Below are positions 1 through 8,625 of a stretch of 63,169 nucleotides of DNA, piece by piece (the first letter of the stretch is position 1; each line of letters opens with the position of its first letter). The notes beneath the pieces are model-generated. The model searched no databases. It was not told the origin of the DNA and saw only the letters and a list, made by a program, of their open reading frames with translations. Source of the DNA: Oliverpabstia intestinalis (GTDB taxonomy: Bacteria > Bacillota > Clostridia > Lachnospirales > Lachnospiraceae); NCBI RefSeq assembly GCF_009696065.1, contig NZ_VUMS01000018.1, positions 1-63,169 of the forward strand. Direction: 5' to 3'. The position numbers and the translations under genes are program-made.

Positions 1-125
1 CCTCAAGATGAGATATCCCATTCGGAAGAAGTAAGACCCCTTGAAGACGACGAGGTAGATAGGGCAGAGGTGGAAGTGCAGTAATGTATGGAGCTGACTG
101 TTACTAATCGGTCGAGGGTTTGACC
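1..125 (+). rRNA. 23S ribosomal RNA, 3' end (partial)
   Basis: The first 125 bases read as the conserved end of bacterial 23S rRNA, including GAGCTGACTG, TACTAATCGGTCGAGG and the final TTTGACC. The gene begins upstream of the window. It is followed directly by a spacer and a tRNA cluster, so this is the end of an rrn operon. Confidence 0.95.
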
Positions 126-379
126 TGTAGACTTGATGAAGACGAGACGAAGTTGAAGGCTGAATCTTAGTCGGAAGGTCGTTCACTGAACGAAGTGAGG
201 TGAACTTCCAAAGACAGAGATGAGAGGCAGAGACAGAAGTTTGACAGACAGGCGAGACGGAAGTCGAGCCGGTACTGGTCATGATCAGGAGAGTGGTCGA
301 TCGCAAAGCAGTAGGAAGAAGGATGTTACGTGTGTGCAGTTTTGAAGGTACATGGAGAGAAAAGAGAGAAAGAGAATGA
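126..379 (+). other. rRNA-tRNA spacer, no 5S rRNA seen
   Basis: The 254-base stretch between the 23S end and the first tRNA holds no recognisable 5S rRNA. It contains a hairpin at about 171-209 (GGAAG...TTCAC pairing with GTGAA...CTTCC), which could serve RNase processing, and ends in a purine-rich tract. No coding region is supported. Confidence 0.6.
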
Positions 380-452
380 TCCTCCATAGCTCAGTCGGTA
401 GAGCATGCGGCTGTTAACCGCAGTGTCGTTGGTTCGAGTCCAACTGGGGGAG
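380..452 (+). tRNA. tRNA-Asn (GTT)
   Basis: A complete cloverleaf is visible: acceptor TCCTCCA pairs with TGGGGGA, the T arm is GTTGG-TTCGAGT-CCAAC, and the anticodon loop CTGTTAA gives GTT. CCA is not encoded. Confidence 0.95.
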
Positions 453-456
453 TTAT

Positions 457-528
457 GGCTCCGTGGTCAAGCGGTTAAGACATCGCCCTTTCACGGCGGT
501 AACACGGGTTCGATTCCCGTCGGAGTCA
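457..528 (+). tRNA. tRNA-Glu (TTC)
   Basis: Acceptor GGCTCCG pairs with CGGAGTC (one G-U), the anticodon loop CTTTCAC gives TTC, and the T loop is GGTTCGATTCC. It lies only four bases after tRNA-Asn, so the two are co-transcribed. Confidence 0.95.
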
Positions 529-561
529 CTTTGATAGCAACCTACTTTTTGAGTTCATCAT

Positions 562-634
562 GCCGATGTGGCTCAATTGGCAGAGCAGCTGATTTGTAAT
601 CAGCAGGTTATCGGTTCGAGTCCGATCATCGGCT
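562..634 (+). tRNA. tRNA-Thr (TGT)
   Basis: Acceptor GCCGATG pairs with CATCGGC; the anticodon loop TTTGTAA gives TGT. It is a member of the same tRNA transcription unit. Confidence 0.95.
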
Positions 635-663
635 TCCATCAATTGTCTTGGAAAGATGGTTAT

Positions 664-737
664 GGACCTTTAGCTCAGTTGGTTAGAGCAACCGGCTCAT
701 AACCGGTCGGTCCTGGGTTCGAGTCCCCGAAGGTCCA
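664..737 (+). tRNA. tRNA-Met (CAT)
   Basis: Acceptor GGACCTT pairs with AAGGTCC; the anticodon loop CTCATAA gives CAT. The paired acceptor start argues for an elongator rather than an initiator tRNA. An Ile2 tRNA with lysidine-modified CAT cannot be excluded by eye. Confidence 0.9.
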
Positions 738-759
738 TTTTGCTATTTTAATTACACAT

Positions 760-833
760 GGCCCAGTGGCTCAGTTGGTTAGAGCGCCGCCCTGTCACGG
801 CGGAGGTCACGGGTTCGAGTCCCGTCTGGGTCG
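760..833 (+). tRNA. tRNA-Asp (GTC)
   Basis: Acceptor GGCCCAG pairs with CTGGGTC; the anticodon loop CTGTCAC gives GTC, and the discriminator base is G, as expected for Asp. Confidence 0.95.
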
Positions 834-886
834 TTCATAAGTGGACGACAGTCGAAAGGCTATTGTGTATCTTATGTATAAATTAT

Positions 887-959
887 GGGATCTTAGCTCA
901 GCTGGGAGAGCATCTGCCTTACAAGCAGAGGGTCACAGGTTCGAGCCCTGTAGGTCCCA
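887..959 (+). tRNA. tRNA-Val (TAC)
   Basis: Acceptor GGGATCT pairs with AGGTCCC (one wobble); the anticodon loop CTTACAA gives TAC. Confidence 0.95.
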
Positions 960-985
960 TTTTTTGTTTTTAAATAAAATTACAT

Positions 986-1071
986 GTCGCAGTGGCGGAA
1001 CTGGCAGACGCCCGGGACTTAAAATCCCGTGGGTAGTGATACCCGTACCGGTTCGATTCCGGTCTGCGGCA
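986..1071 (+). tRNA. tRNA-Leu (TAA)
   Basis: This is a class II tRNA with a long variable arm. Acceptor GTCGCAG pairs with CTGCGGC; the anticodon loop ACTTAAAA region gives TAA. It is the last tRNA of the cluster and is followed by a terminator. Confidence 0.95.
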
Positions 1072-1080
1072 GATTATTAT

Positions 1081-1117
1081 ATGCTTCAATTCTTTTCTAA
1101 GAATTGAAGCATTTTTC
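1081..1117 (+). terminator. Rho-independent terminator of the rrn-tRNA unit
   Basis: A perfect 14-bp stem (ATGCTTCAATTCTT with AAGAATTGAAGCAT, loop TTCT) is followed by a T-rich tract, ten bases after tRNA-Leu. Confidence 0.9.
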
Positions 1118-1487
1118 CTTTTACAGGGAATTCTTATACGCAACGTAAAAATACTTCGCGAGAATAGCACTTGCTATATTTCCGACACTTACGTTACAGC
1201 TAAAATATTGTGAGAACAATGAGAAGATGGTCAGATAATGAAAATTACCAGACCATCTTCCTGATATTCAAAAAAAAACTGTTCCTAAAAGATACAATGT
1301 CTTTTCGGTTAAATTCTCTATATGCAGTAGAATATTACAGAAATGTTTTTGTTTCCGATGAGCAGGTCAGACGAGAAAGATCTGTAGATTAGAACCTGTA
1401 CAAGTCTACAGTTATCGAGTAGGGTATGCAGTCTTCTCTTGAAATATGATGAATAAACTGGAACCAGTTTACTATCGACAAAACGGT
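1118..1487. other. Intergenic region with small inverted repeats
   Basis: No gene is supported in this 370-base gap. It holds inverted repeats GAAGATGGTC/GACCATCTTC (1223-1260), CTGTAGA/TCTACAG (1382-1411) and the palindrome AAACTGGAACCAGTTT (about 1456-1471). The short open frames lack homology signals. Confidence 0.6.
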
Positions 1488-1838
1488 TTAATATAAACTA
1501 CCGCCTTCCTGATTTTTCAGATACCAATACAGAATATCAATAAAAGCAGTTACGGAAGGAGCTTTCTGCAGTGGATAAGGAGACATTGTCAGCAGTTTTT
1601 CACGATTTGGCGAATTCCAACAGGCGTTGATTGCTGTTCGGATGTTACGTTCAATACAACTGTATGTAGTTCCATAACGTGCTGCAATAACCGGAAAAAT
1701 AGATTTACTCATGTAGAGTAAATTTTTCTGATCAGTGATTGCGAGTTCCAGTGCAGCAATCAGGAAAAAGTAACCTTTGTAAGTTCTTTTGATTCCAAGT
1801 TCAATCGGAAGATCTGCAATTATTTTTGTATTTACCAT
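1488..1838 (-). CDS. Spo0A C-terminal-type DNA-binding protein
   Basis: A 116-residue protein resembles the effector domain of the sporulation regulator Spo0A. The region with IFPVIAARYGTT, then IERNIRTAINACWNS and a C-terminal PSVTAFIDILYWYL, matches the Spo0A_C helix-turn-helix pattern. There is no phospho-acceptor receiver domain, so the protein cannot be switched by phosphorelay in the usual way. A clear AAGGAG precedes the ATG. It is transcribed divergently from the surface-polysaccharide genes that start at 2108, which makes local regulation of that locus a plausible but unproven role. The family assignment is firm; the target is unknown. Confidence 0.8.
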   Translation of the reverse strand: MVNTKIIADLPIELGIKRTYKGYFFLIAALELAITDQKNLLYMSKSIFPVIAARYGTTYSCIERNIRTAINACWNSPNREKLLTMSPYPLQKAPSVTAFIDILYWYLKNQEGGSLY

Positions 1839-2030
1839 AGGAATCTCCTTTCTTAAGATTGTTTTGTTGGTCTGTATGTGTCTGTGTGTTCTTTCTTATA
1901 CTAATAACACGGAGAAATCAGTATTTATGTCAAAAAAAATTAAAAAAAACTGAAAAAAGTTCAAAAAGGATACAAAATGTCGTTTTTTCCTTAAAAAGAC
2001 AGGGAAAACAGGAGAAAAAGGAGTATGGGA

Positions 2031-2059
2031 TTGCGGACTGAAATGGAAAAGGGTATAAT
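2031..2059 (+). promoter_or_regulatory. Promoter of the first polysaccharide operon
   Basis: TTGCGG and TATAAT are separated by 17 bases, about 50 bases upstream of the dehydratase gene. Confidence 0.6.
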
Positions 2060-2107
2060 GAGATGAATAAAAGATTCTGATTAGTAACAGAAAGAATAGA
2101 GAAAATT

Positions 2108-4003
2108 ATGTGGATAAGAACAATAAAAGGATTAAAAAATCCTAAAAAACGTATACGAGTTTCTTTGCTTATATTGTATGATATTCTTGTTATTGGGATT
2201 TCAGAGTATACGGCATTGTTGATTCGATTTGAATTCCATCCGGGAATGATAAGGAAACCATTTCTTGAGTCTATGATTCATTATACACCAATTAATATAG
2301 GGTGTACGCTGATTATTTTTGCACTGTTCAGTTTATATGAGAGCCTGTGGCGGTATGCCAGTGTTACAGAACTTTTAAACCTGGTTTTATCGTGTATAGT
2401 ATCAGCAATGTTTCAACTGGTGGGAATGTATATGATGGGATACCATCTTCCAAGATCCTATTATATTCTGTATTTGTTGGTATTATTACCACTTATGATG
2501 GCAGGGAGATTTTCGTATAGACTGCTTCGTATTTTCAAGCAGAAAGTATATACAGATCATCTGGAAAAACCTATTATTACCATGGTGATCGGAGCGGGGG
2601 ATGCAGGAACGTTGATTATCAAAGAACTTCAATCCAGCTACCACTTAAGTAATAAAGTGGTATGTGTGATCGATGATAATCCACAGAAAAAGAATACGAA
2701 ACTTCTTGGTATTCCAATCGTAGGAGGAAGAGAGGAGATTTTAGAGGCTGTAAAACGTTATAAGGTACAGGAAATTATTATAGCCATCCCTACGATGCCT
2801 CCAAAGGATCGGAAAGCTCTTCTGGAAATCTGCAAAGACAGTGGCTGTAAACTTCGGATTCTTCCAGGAGTTTATCAGCTGATCAATGAAGAAGTAAGCA
2901 TAGCAAAATTGCGGGAAGTAGAAATTGAAGATCTGTTAGGAAGAGACCCCGTAGAGACGGATCTTGGATCTGTCCTGGAATATGTACAGGATAAAAGAGT
3001 ACTGATTACCGGAGGGGGTGGATCTATTGGCAGCGAGCTTTGCCGCCAGATAGCAGCACATCATCCTGCATTGCTTGTGATCGTGGATATTTATGAAAAC
3101 ACAGTCTATGATATTCAACAGGAATTAAAACATGATTATCCGGAAATGAATCTGGTGGTTTTGATCGGTTCAGTGAGAAATACCCATAGAATCAGTAGCA
3201 TTTTTCAGAAATATCAGCCGGAACTTGTATATCACGCAGCGGCACATAAGCATGTACCACTTATGGAAAATAGTCCAAATGAAGCAATCAAAAATAATGT
3301 TTTTGGTACATTAAATACAGCACGGGCTGCTTCTGAAAATGGGTGTAAACGTTTTATATTGATCTCTACGGATAAAGCAGTAAACCCTACCAACATTATG
3401 GGAGCATCAAAAAGAATCTGTGAAATGATTATACAGACACTGAATACAACCTGTGAGACAGAATTTGTGGCAGTACGGTTTGGCAATGTATTAGGAAGTA
3501 ATGGAAGCGTTATTCCATTGTTTCGAAAACAAATAGAAGAAGGCGGTCCGGTAACTGTAACAGATAAAAATATTATTCGCTATTTTATGACAATTCCGGA
3601 GGCAGTTTCTTTAGTATTACAGGCAGGAGCATACGCAAAAGGTGGGGAGATTTTTGTACTGGATATGGGAGAGCCGATGCGAATCGATGATCTGGCAAGA
3701 AATCTGATCAAGCTCTCCGGATTGCGACCTGATGAAGATATTAAGATCCAGTATACAGGACTTCGCCCGGGAGAAAAACTGTATGAGGAGCTTCTGATGG
3801 CCGAAGAAGGGTTGCGAAAAACTGCGCATGAAAAAATTTTTATCGGAAAGCCTCTGGAGTTTGACCAGGAAAAATTTTTAAAGCAGCTGGAACAACTGAA
3901 AAAAGAGGCCTATCAGGATGGAAATCATATTCGTGAGTCGGTAAAAGAAATTGTAGCGACATATCAGTATCAGGAAACAGGAGAGAAATCAAAGAAGAAA
4001 TAA
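2108..4003 (+). CDS. Membrane nucleoside-diphosphate-sugar 4,6-dehydratase (CapD/WbpM type)
   Basis: A 631-residue polytopic enzyme of the long CapD/PglF/WbpM family, which converts UDP-N-acetylhexosamine to the 4-keto-6-deoxy sugar on the inner membrane face. About four membrane helices fill residues 15-135. A CoA-binding-like Rossmann region follows (VIGAGDAG near 160), then the catalytic domain with NAD-binding TGGGGSIGSE at 301-310 and STDKAVNPTNIMGASKR at 420-436. The usual catalytic Tyr of YxxxK is Met here, as in WbpM-type long enzymes. It is the first gene of the plus-strand locus. A hairpin lies between it and the next gene, so read-through may be limited. The product could feed amino-deoxy-sugar synthesis, for which transaminase candidates lie later in the window. 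Confidence 0.9.
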   Translation: MWIRTIKGLKNPKKRIRVSLLILYDILVIGISEYTALLIRFEFHPGMIRKPFLESMIHYTPINIGCTLIIFALFSLYESLWRYASVTELLNLVLSCIVSAMFQLVGMYMMGYHLPRSYYILYLLVLLPLMMAGRFSYRLLRIFKQKVYTDHLEKPIITMVIGAGDAGTLIIKELQSSYHLSNKVVCVIDDNPQKKNTKLLGIPIVGGREEILEAVKRYKVQEIIIAIPTMPPKDRKALLEICKDSGCKLRILPGVYQLINEEVSIAKLREVEIEDLLGRDPVETDLGSVLEYVQDKRVLITGGGGSIGSELCRQIAAHHPALLVIVDIYENTVYDIQQELKHDYPEMNLVVLIGSVRNTHRISSIFQKYQPELVYHAAAHKHVPLMENSPNEAIKNNVFGTLNTARAASENGCKRFILISTDKAVNPTNIMGASKRICEMIIQTLNTTCETEFVAVRFGNVLGSNGSVIPLFRKQIEEGGPVTVTDKNIIRYFMTIPEAVSLVLQAGAYAKGGEIFVLDMGEPMRIDDLARNLIKLSGLRPDEDIKIQYTGLRPGEKLYEELLMAEEGLRKTAHEKIFIGKPLEFDQEKFLKQLEQLKKEAYQDGNHIRESVKEIVATYQYQETGEKSKKK

Positions 4004-4038
4004 TAAGCGTGGAAGCGCCAAAAAGGTATGGAGGTGAG

Positions 4039-4081
4039 AACGGAAACTGATGGAAAAACAGAACCACAGTTTCCGTTTTTT
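4039..4081 (+). terminator. Hairpin with T-run between dehydratase and sugar transferase genes
   Basis: An 11-bp perfect stem (AACGGAAACTG with CAGTTTCCGTT) is followed by a run of six T residues, only nine bases before the next start codon. It overlaps a 16-codon open frame and so may act as an attenuator. Confidence 0.65.
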
Positions 4082-4100
4082 AAAGAGTGATGAGAGATAA
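4050..4100 (+). CDS. Possible 16-residue leader peptide
   Basis: ATG at 4050 opens a 16-codon frame ([16 protein letters not shown]) whose TAA lies 8 bases inside the following gene's start region. A GGAGGTGAG sits at 4030-4038, rather far (about 15 bases) from the ATG. The frame runs through the terminator hairpin, so translation would melt the hairpin. It is unsupported by homology and may be chance. Confidence 0.3.
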   Translation: MEKQNHSFRFLKSDER

Positions 4101-5580
4101 CAGGAAATGGTTAGATTATGTGATTACGGTGCCGGCAACGATATTTTGTGCGCCACTTCTGGCTGGAATTGCGATATGGGTAAAGATAGATTCTCCGGGA
4201 CCGGTTTTTTTTCGCCAAAAAAGAGTTGGTATTCATCAGAAATATTTTGAAATTTTGAAGTTTCGGACGATGCGTGCAGATACTCCCAAGGATGTACCGA
4301 CTCATCTTCTGGAAAATCCGGATCAGTACATTACGAAATCAGGAAAATTTTTACGAGCTACAAGTCTGGATGAACTGCCACAGCTGATAAATATCTTAAA
4401 AGGAGATATGAGTCTTGTAGGACCAAGACCGGCACTCTGGAATCAGTACGACCTTCTGAAAGAACGGGAGAAATACGGAGCAAATGATGTATTACCGGGG
4501 CTTACCGGTTGGGCACAGATACATGGAAGAGATACGATCAGTATTTCCGAAAAAGCAAAACTGGATGGATATTATGTAGAACACCAGAGTACCTGGATGG
4601 ATCTGAAATGTCTGTTCCTGACGGTACTTGCTGTTTTAAGAAGAGATGGAGTTCAGGAAGGTGCGGAGAAGAAAGTAAATGATACACCACTGGTGTCGGT
4701 TATTATGGCAACATATCGCAGAGAGCGAGAATTAAGCTGTGCACTGGAAAGTCTTGCAAGACAGACATGGAAGAACCAGGAGATTATTCTTGTGGATGAT
4801 AATGCGGATTCGGAATGGAATGCCAGAGTAAAGAAAATTGTTGAAGGATTCCAGAGAAGATATCAGATTTCCTTAAAGTATGTGGTGAATGAAACCAATA
4901 AAGGGTCGGCGACCTCGAGAAACCGTGGTATAGAAAAAGCATCCGGGATGTATATTACATTTCTTGATGATGATGACAAATACAGAAAAGAGAAGATAGA
5001 GCAACAGGTGCGTCATATGCAGTGTGTGAAATCAAATGTATCTATTACCGATCTGGCTCTGTATCGCGAGGATGGAAGATTAGAGGAAGTGCGGAAAAGA
5101 AATTATCTGAAACCGGGGGTTATACAAGAAGAGAAGCATTTGCTGGCAAAACATTATCTGTATCATATGACAGGAACGGATACACTGATGTTCGAAAGGG
5201 AGTTTTTGCTGAAGTCAGGAGGATTTCCACCGATTGACCTTGGGGATGAATTCTATCTGATGGAGAAAGTCATTCGGAATCACGGAACAGTCAGCTACCT
5301 TCCAAGATGTGATGTGAAGGCACTGGTGCATACAGAATCTGAGGGGATGTCCAGCCGAGAAAGAAAAATTGAAGGTGAAAATCGGTTATTTGCACATAAA
5401 AAGAAATATTGGGCAGATATGAGATGGGGAGAAAAAAGAAAAATTTGTATGCGCCATCATATGGTACTTGGGTATACGTATCTTAGAAACCGACAGTATC
5501 CGGCATTTGTAAAAGAAGGAATGCAGGCTTTATTATCGGCACCGTTTGCCTGTATAGCAATGGTGTGGAAAAGAAAATAA
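4090..5580 (+). CDS. Phosphoglycosyl transferase fused to GT2 glycosyltransferase
   Basis: A bifunctional protein of 496-497 residues. Residues 1-190 form a bacterial sugar transferase (monotopic phosphoglycosyl transferase), with one membrane helix near 10-32, KFRTMR near 60 and [21 protein letters not shown] at 95-115. This half moves a sugar-1-phosphate to undecaprenyl phosphate. Residues 200-420 form a family 2 glycosyltransferase with [18 protein letters not shown] and the acidic motif LDDDD at 293-297, which would add the second sugar. ATG 4090 is preferred; an adjacent GTG at 4087 gives one more residue. No strong ribosome site is visible, so coupling to the upstream small frame is possible. 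The two activities are normally separate proteins; fused forms are known but less common. Confidence 0.9.
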   Translation: MRDNRKWLDYVITVPATIFCAPLLAGIAIWVKIDSPGPVFFRQKRVGIHQKYFEILKFRTMRADTPKDVPTHLLENPDQYITKSGKFLRATSLDELPQLINILKGDMSLVGPRPALWNQYDLLKEREKYGANDVLPGLTGWAQIHGRDTISISEKAKLDGYYVEHQSTWMDLKCLFLTVLAVLRRDGVQEGAEKKVNDTPLVSVIMATYRRERELSCALESLARQTWKNQEIILVDDNADSEWNARVKKIVEGFQRRYQISLKYVVNETNKGSATSRNRGIEKASGMYITFLDDDDKYRKEKIEQQVRHMQCVKSNVSITDLALYREDGRLEEVRKRNYLKPGVIQEEKHLLAKHYLYHMTGTDTLMFEREFLLKSGGFPPIDLGDEFYLMEKVIRNHGTVSYLPRCDVKALVHTESEGMSSRERKIEGENRLFAHKKKYWADMRWGEKRKICMRHHMVLGYTYLRNRQYPAFVKEGMQALLSAPFACIAMVWKRK

Positions 5581-5593
5581 GGAATATGTCTTT

Positions 5594-6799
5594 ATGATGA
5601 AAAAAATAGAGAATTTACTGAAAACCAGTTATGCCAGAATTACGACTTCGGAGGAACCCAATGAGAAAAAATGGGTGTTCTCTTCAGTGCATAACCGGGC
5701 ATTCAATTATAATTCCAGTGCGCTTTTTGAATATGTAAAGAAATACCATCCGGAGATCCAGGCATTTTATGTAATGGAAGATCCGGTGGAACGAAAAAAA
5801 CTGCAGGAGTGTTTTGGGAAGGAGTCTATTATTGATACCAGCACTATGGAAGGAATACGAAAAGTGCTGGAATGTAAAGTCTGGTTTACGTCCACTGCAC
5901 CGCCGTTGTATGGGATGGGATTTCGAAAAAAATATTGTATTATCAATCTGTGGCATGGGGTACCGTTAAAAAAAATCGGGATGGAGCAGGAAAATCTGGG
6001 ATGGATGACAAAGCTGTACTACAAATATCTGTTTGCGGATAATTATGAAGCAGTTGTTACTACTTCAGAAGAGCTGATTCCGGTGATGAGCAGAAGTTTT
6101 CTGGTGGAACAGGAAAGAGTCAAAGTGTGGGGACAGCCAAGAAATGATAAGTTATTTGAAAAAATAAATGTCCGGGAACAAATGCAAAAGATTTTTCAAA
6201 AAGAAAAGCTTCCGGAATTTGATTCTTTGCTTCTATATGCGCCTACATTCCGGGATGATGGGGAAACCAGACTGTTTCCGTTTGAGGAATTCCACGGAGA
6301 AAACCGTGGAAGAGCGGTAGAACAGTTACAGAATTTTCTGGAAAAAAATCAGTGTATTATGTGTATCCGTATGCATCTGTATGAGAAAGAAGGATATGAG
6401 TGGCTAAAGGCATTAGATCGTCCGGGAAGCCGGATTCGCTTTCTGAATGAGGACAGGATAGAAGATATTATGGAAGTACTGGTGATGTTTGATCTGTTGA
6501 TCACAGATTATTCCAGTATTTATATTGATTATTTGTTGCTGGAACGTCCGATTTTATTTTTACCATATGACCGGGAAGCATATCTGAAGACACGGGGGTT
6601 TAATTTTGATTACGATGAGGTAACTCCGGGACCAAAACCGAAAAGTTATGCAGAGTTCTTGAATTCCATAGAAGGTTTGTTGTATAATGAAATGAATTAT
6701 GTCGAAAATCGAAAGAAAATTGAAAGAAAATTTAATAAAATACAAAAACCATGCAGCGAAGATATTTGCAGAATGGTAAAGATGATGTGTATTCGATGA
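5594..6799 (+). CDS. CDP-glycerol glycerophosphotransferase (TagB/TagF family)
   Basis: A 401-residue enzyme of the Glyphos_transf family, which transfers glycerol phosphate from CDP-glycerol to a lipid-linked acceptor or growing teichoic acid at the inner membrane face. Family marks are HGVPLK at 121-126, YAPTFRDD at 215-222 and TDYSS at 304-308. It lies 13 bases after the fused sugar transferase and upstream of the TagD-type gene, which fits an early priming role. It is shorter than TagF polymerases of 700 residues and close in size to TagB primases. Primase versus short polymerase cannot be decided from sequence alone. Confidence 0.9.
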   Translation: MMKKIENLLKTSYARITTSEEPNEKKWVFSSVHNRAFNYNSSALFEYVKKYHPEIQAFYVMEDPVERKKLQECFGKESIIDTSTMEGIRKVLECKVWFTSTAPPLYGMGFRKKYCIINLWHGVPLKKIGMEQENLGWMTKLYYKYLFADNYEAVVTTSEELIPVMSRSFLVEQERVKVWGQPRNDKLFEKINVREQMQKIFQKEKLPEFDSLLLYAPTFRDDGETRLFPFEEFHGENRGRAVEQLQNFLEKNQCIMCIRMHLYEKEGYEWLKALDRPGSRIRFLNEDRIEDIMEVLVMFDLLITDYSSIYIDYLLLERPILFLPYDREAYLKTRGFNFDYDEVTPGPKPKSYAEFLNSIEGLLYNEMNYVENRKKIERKFNKIQKPCSEDICRMVKMMCIR

Positions 6800-6900
6800 A
6801 AGACAGAAACAAAAAATCCCTCTGAAAAAAGTTATATTTACCAGGTATACAGGAAACAGGAGGGTGAAAGGTATAAAAAGGAGAAAAAAAGGAGAAAAAA

Positions 6901-7293
6901 ATGAGAAAAGTAATCACGTATGGAACGTATGACCTTCTTCATTATGGACATGTCAAATTACTGCAGAGAGCCAAGGCACTTGGAGATTATCTGATCGTTG
7001 CTTTGTCTACCGATGAATTTAACTGGAATGAAAAACAGAAGAAATGCTATTTCTCCTATGAGGAGAGAAAGAGTTTGCTGGAAGCGATCCGTTATGTGGA
7101 TCTGGTTATTCCGGAAGAGTCCTGGGAGCAGAAGATTTCGGATGTGAAAGAATTCAAGGTGGACACGTTCGTAATCGGAGATGACTGGGAAGGAAAGTTT
7201 GACTTTTTAAAAGAATACTGTGACGTGGTTTATCTTCCACGTACACCGGAGATTTCCACAACACAGATTAAAAAGGATCTGGGAAAGAAGTAG
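6901..7293 (+). CDS. tagD: Glycerol-3-phosphate cytidylyltransferase
   Basis: A 130-residue nucleotidyltransferase that makes CDP-glycerol from CTP and glycerol-3-phosphate. It has the expected length and the family marks [16 protein letters not shown] near the start (HxGH motif) and the C-terminal [13 protein letters not shown] (ISTT nucleotide-binding motif). The start has a strong purine-rich ribosome site (two AAGGAG-like copies just upstream). It supplies substrate to the three glycerophosphotransferases around it, defining a glycerol-phosphate teichoic acid module. Confidence 0.95.
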   Translation: MRKVITYGTYDLLHYGHVKLLQRAKALGDYLIVALSTDEFNWNEKQKKCYFSYEERKSLLEAIRYVDLVIPEESWEQKISDVKEFKVDTFVIGDDWEGKFDFLKEYCDVVYLPRTPEISTTQIKKDLGKK

Positions 7294-7303
7294 GAGTTAA
7301 AAG

Positions 7304-8617
7304 ATGAAGATTGTAAAGAAAATTCGGAAAAAGAGGAGAAAACTGATTCGGAGATTCTTTAAAAGCCCGATAAAGAAACGCCTGGCTCAGTATTCGAAAA
7401 CGCACCCACGTTTTCGAAAGTGCTGGAAGAAAATCCTGTATACCAAGCGGAGAATTTATTATTGGTGGCGGGGTCTTGGCGTGACTCCTGACGAGAAAAC
7501 AGTAGTATTTAATTCTTTTAACGGAAAAACGTATGGATGCAGTCCGAAAGCAGTGTATGAGTATATGCTGACACAGGATGAGTTTAAAGACTGGACATTT
7601 ATCTGGGCGTTTAAAAATGCAAAAAAACATCGTTTTCTGGAAGAAAATCCGAATACGATCGTGGTAAAACAAACAGCAAGAGTTTATGAAAGAAAACTGA
7701 TCAGAGCAAAATACTGGATTACGAACTATCGTGTGCCGGATCATGTCTGGCCCCAGAAAGATCAGGTCTATGTGCAGTGCTGGCATGGAACACCGTTAAA
7801 ACGTCTGGGATATGATCTGGAAACTTCGGAAAATGCTATCGACTCTATTGCTGATATTCGGAAAAAATATGCGATGGATGCAGAAAAATTCAATTATATT
7901 CTTTCGCCATCAGGATTTGCCAGTGAGAAATTTACTTCCGCATGGAATCTGAAAGAAACGAAGATGGAAGATAAAGTCATGGAAATCGGTTATCCGAGAA
8001 ATGATTTTCTTATCAATCATACACAGGAAGATATCCGGATGATCAAAGAGAAACTGGAGATTCCGGAGGATAAAAAAGTAATTCTGTATGCACCGACCTG
8101 GAGAGACAATCAGCATGAGGCGGGTACAGGATTTACTTATGATCTGAATGTGAATTTTGATGCACTGCGGCAGGAGCTTGGCGATGAATATGTGATCTTA
8201 TTCCGTGTACACTATCTGGTGGCAAGTAAGTTCTCATTTGATGATTACGAAGGATTTATCTATAATGTATCCAATTATGATGACATTAACCATCTGTATC
8301 TGATCGCTGATCTACTGATTACAGATTATTCCAGCGTATTCTTTGATTATGGAATTTTGAAAAAGCCGATGCTGTTTTATATGTATGATCTGGAAGATTA
8401 TAAGGACAGTATCCGCGGATTCTATTTTGGTATTGATAAACTTCCGGGAAAGATCATTACAAAGGAAGAGGAACTGCCGGATGCGATCCGTGACAGTATC
8501 GATAATTTTGTCTACGACGATAAATACCGGGAATTCAACGAAACCTTCAGCAAACGGGAAGATGGTCAGGCAAGCAGACGTTTTGTAGACTGGGTATTCC
8601 GGGGCGAGAAAGGATAA
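7304..8617 (+). CDS. CDP-glycerol glycerophosphotransferase
   Basis: A 437-residue Glyphos_transf enzyme with a very basic N-terminus (KIVKKIRKKRRK), probably for membrane association, HGTPLKRLGY at 161-170, YAPTWRDNQ in the middle and TDYSSVFFDY near 345. It is ten bases after tagD and nine bases before the exporter permease, so the genes form one operon. It is a close paralogue of the gene at 10271. It probably extends or caps the poly(glycerol phosphate) chain; the exact step is unassigned. Confidence 0.9.
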   Translation: MKIVKKIRKKRRKLIRRFFKSPIKKRLAQYSKTHPRFRKCWKKILYTKRRIYYWWRGLGVTPDEKTVVFNSFNGKTYGCSPKAVYEYMLTQDEFKDWTFIWAFKNAKKHRFLEENPNTIVVKQTARVYERKLIRAKYWITNYRVPDHVWPQKDQVYVQCWHGTPLKRLGYDLETSENAIDSIADIRKKYAMDAEKFNYILSPSGFASEKFTSAWNLKETKMEDKVMEIGYPRNDFLINHTQEDIRMIKEKLEIPEDKKVILYAPTWRDNQHEAGTGFTYDLNVNFDALRQELGDEYVILFRVHYLVASKFSFDDYEGFIYNVSNYDDINHLYLIADLLITDYSSVFFDYGILKKPMLFYMYDLEDYKDSIRGFYFGIDKLPGKIITKEEELPDAIRDSIDNFVYDDKYREFNETFSKREDGQASRRFVDWVFRGEKG

Positions 8618-8625
8618 GAAAGTAA

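Noticed and set aside
126-379. 5S rRNA in the rRNA-tRNA spacer
   Set aside because: None of the conserved 5S segments or its three-stem shape could be found by eye.
1473-1484. A Spo0A-box-like sequence (TTTTGTCGATAG, minus strand)
   Set aside because: One match to a short motif at the 3' end of a gene is likely by chance and is not in a promoter position.
1859-2041. 60-codon plus-strand frame before the dehydratase gene
   Set aside because: It is low-complexity Lys-rich translation of AT-rich intergenic DNA with no ribosome site, and it overlaps the promoter region.
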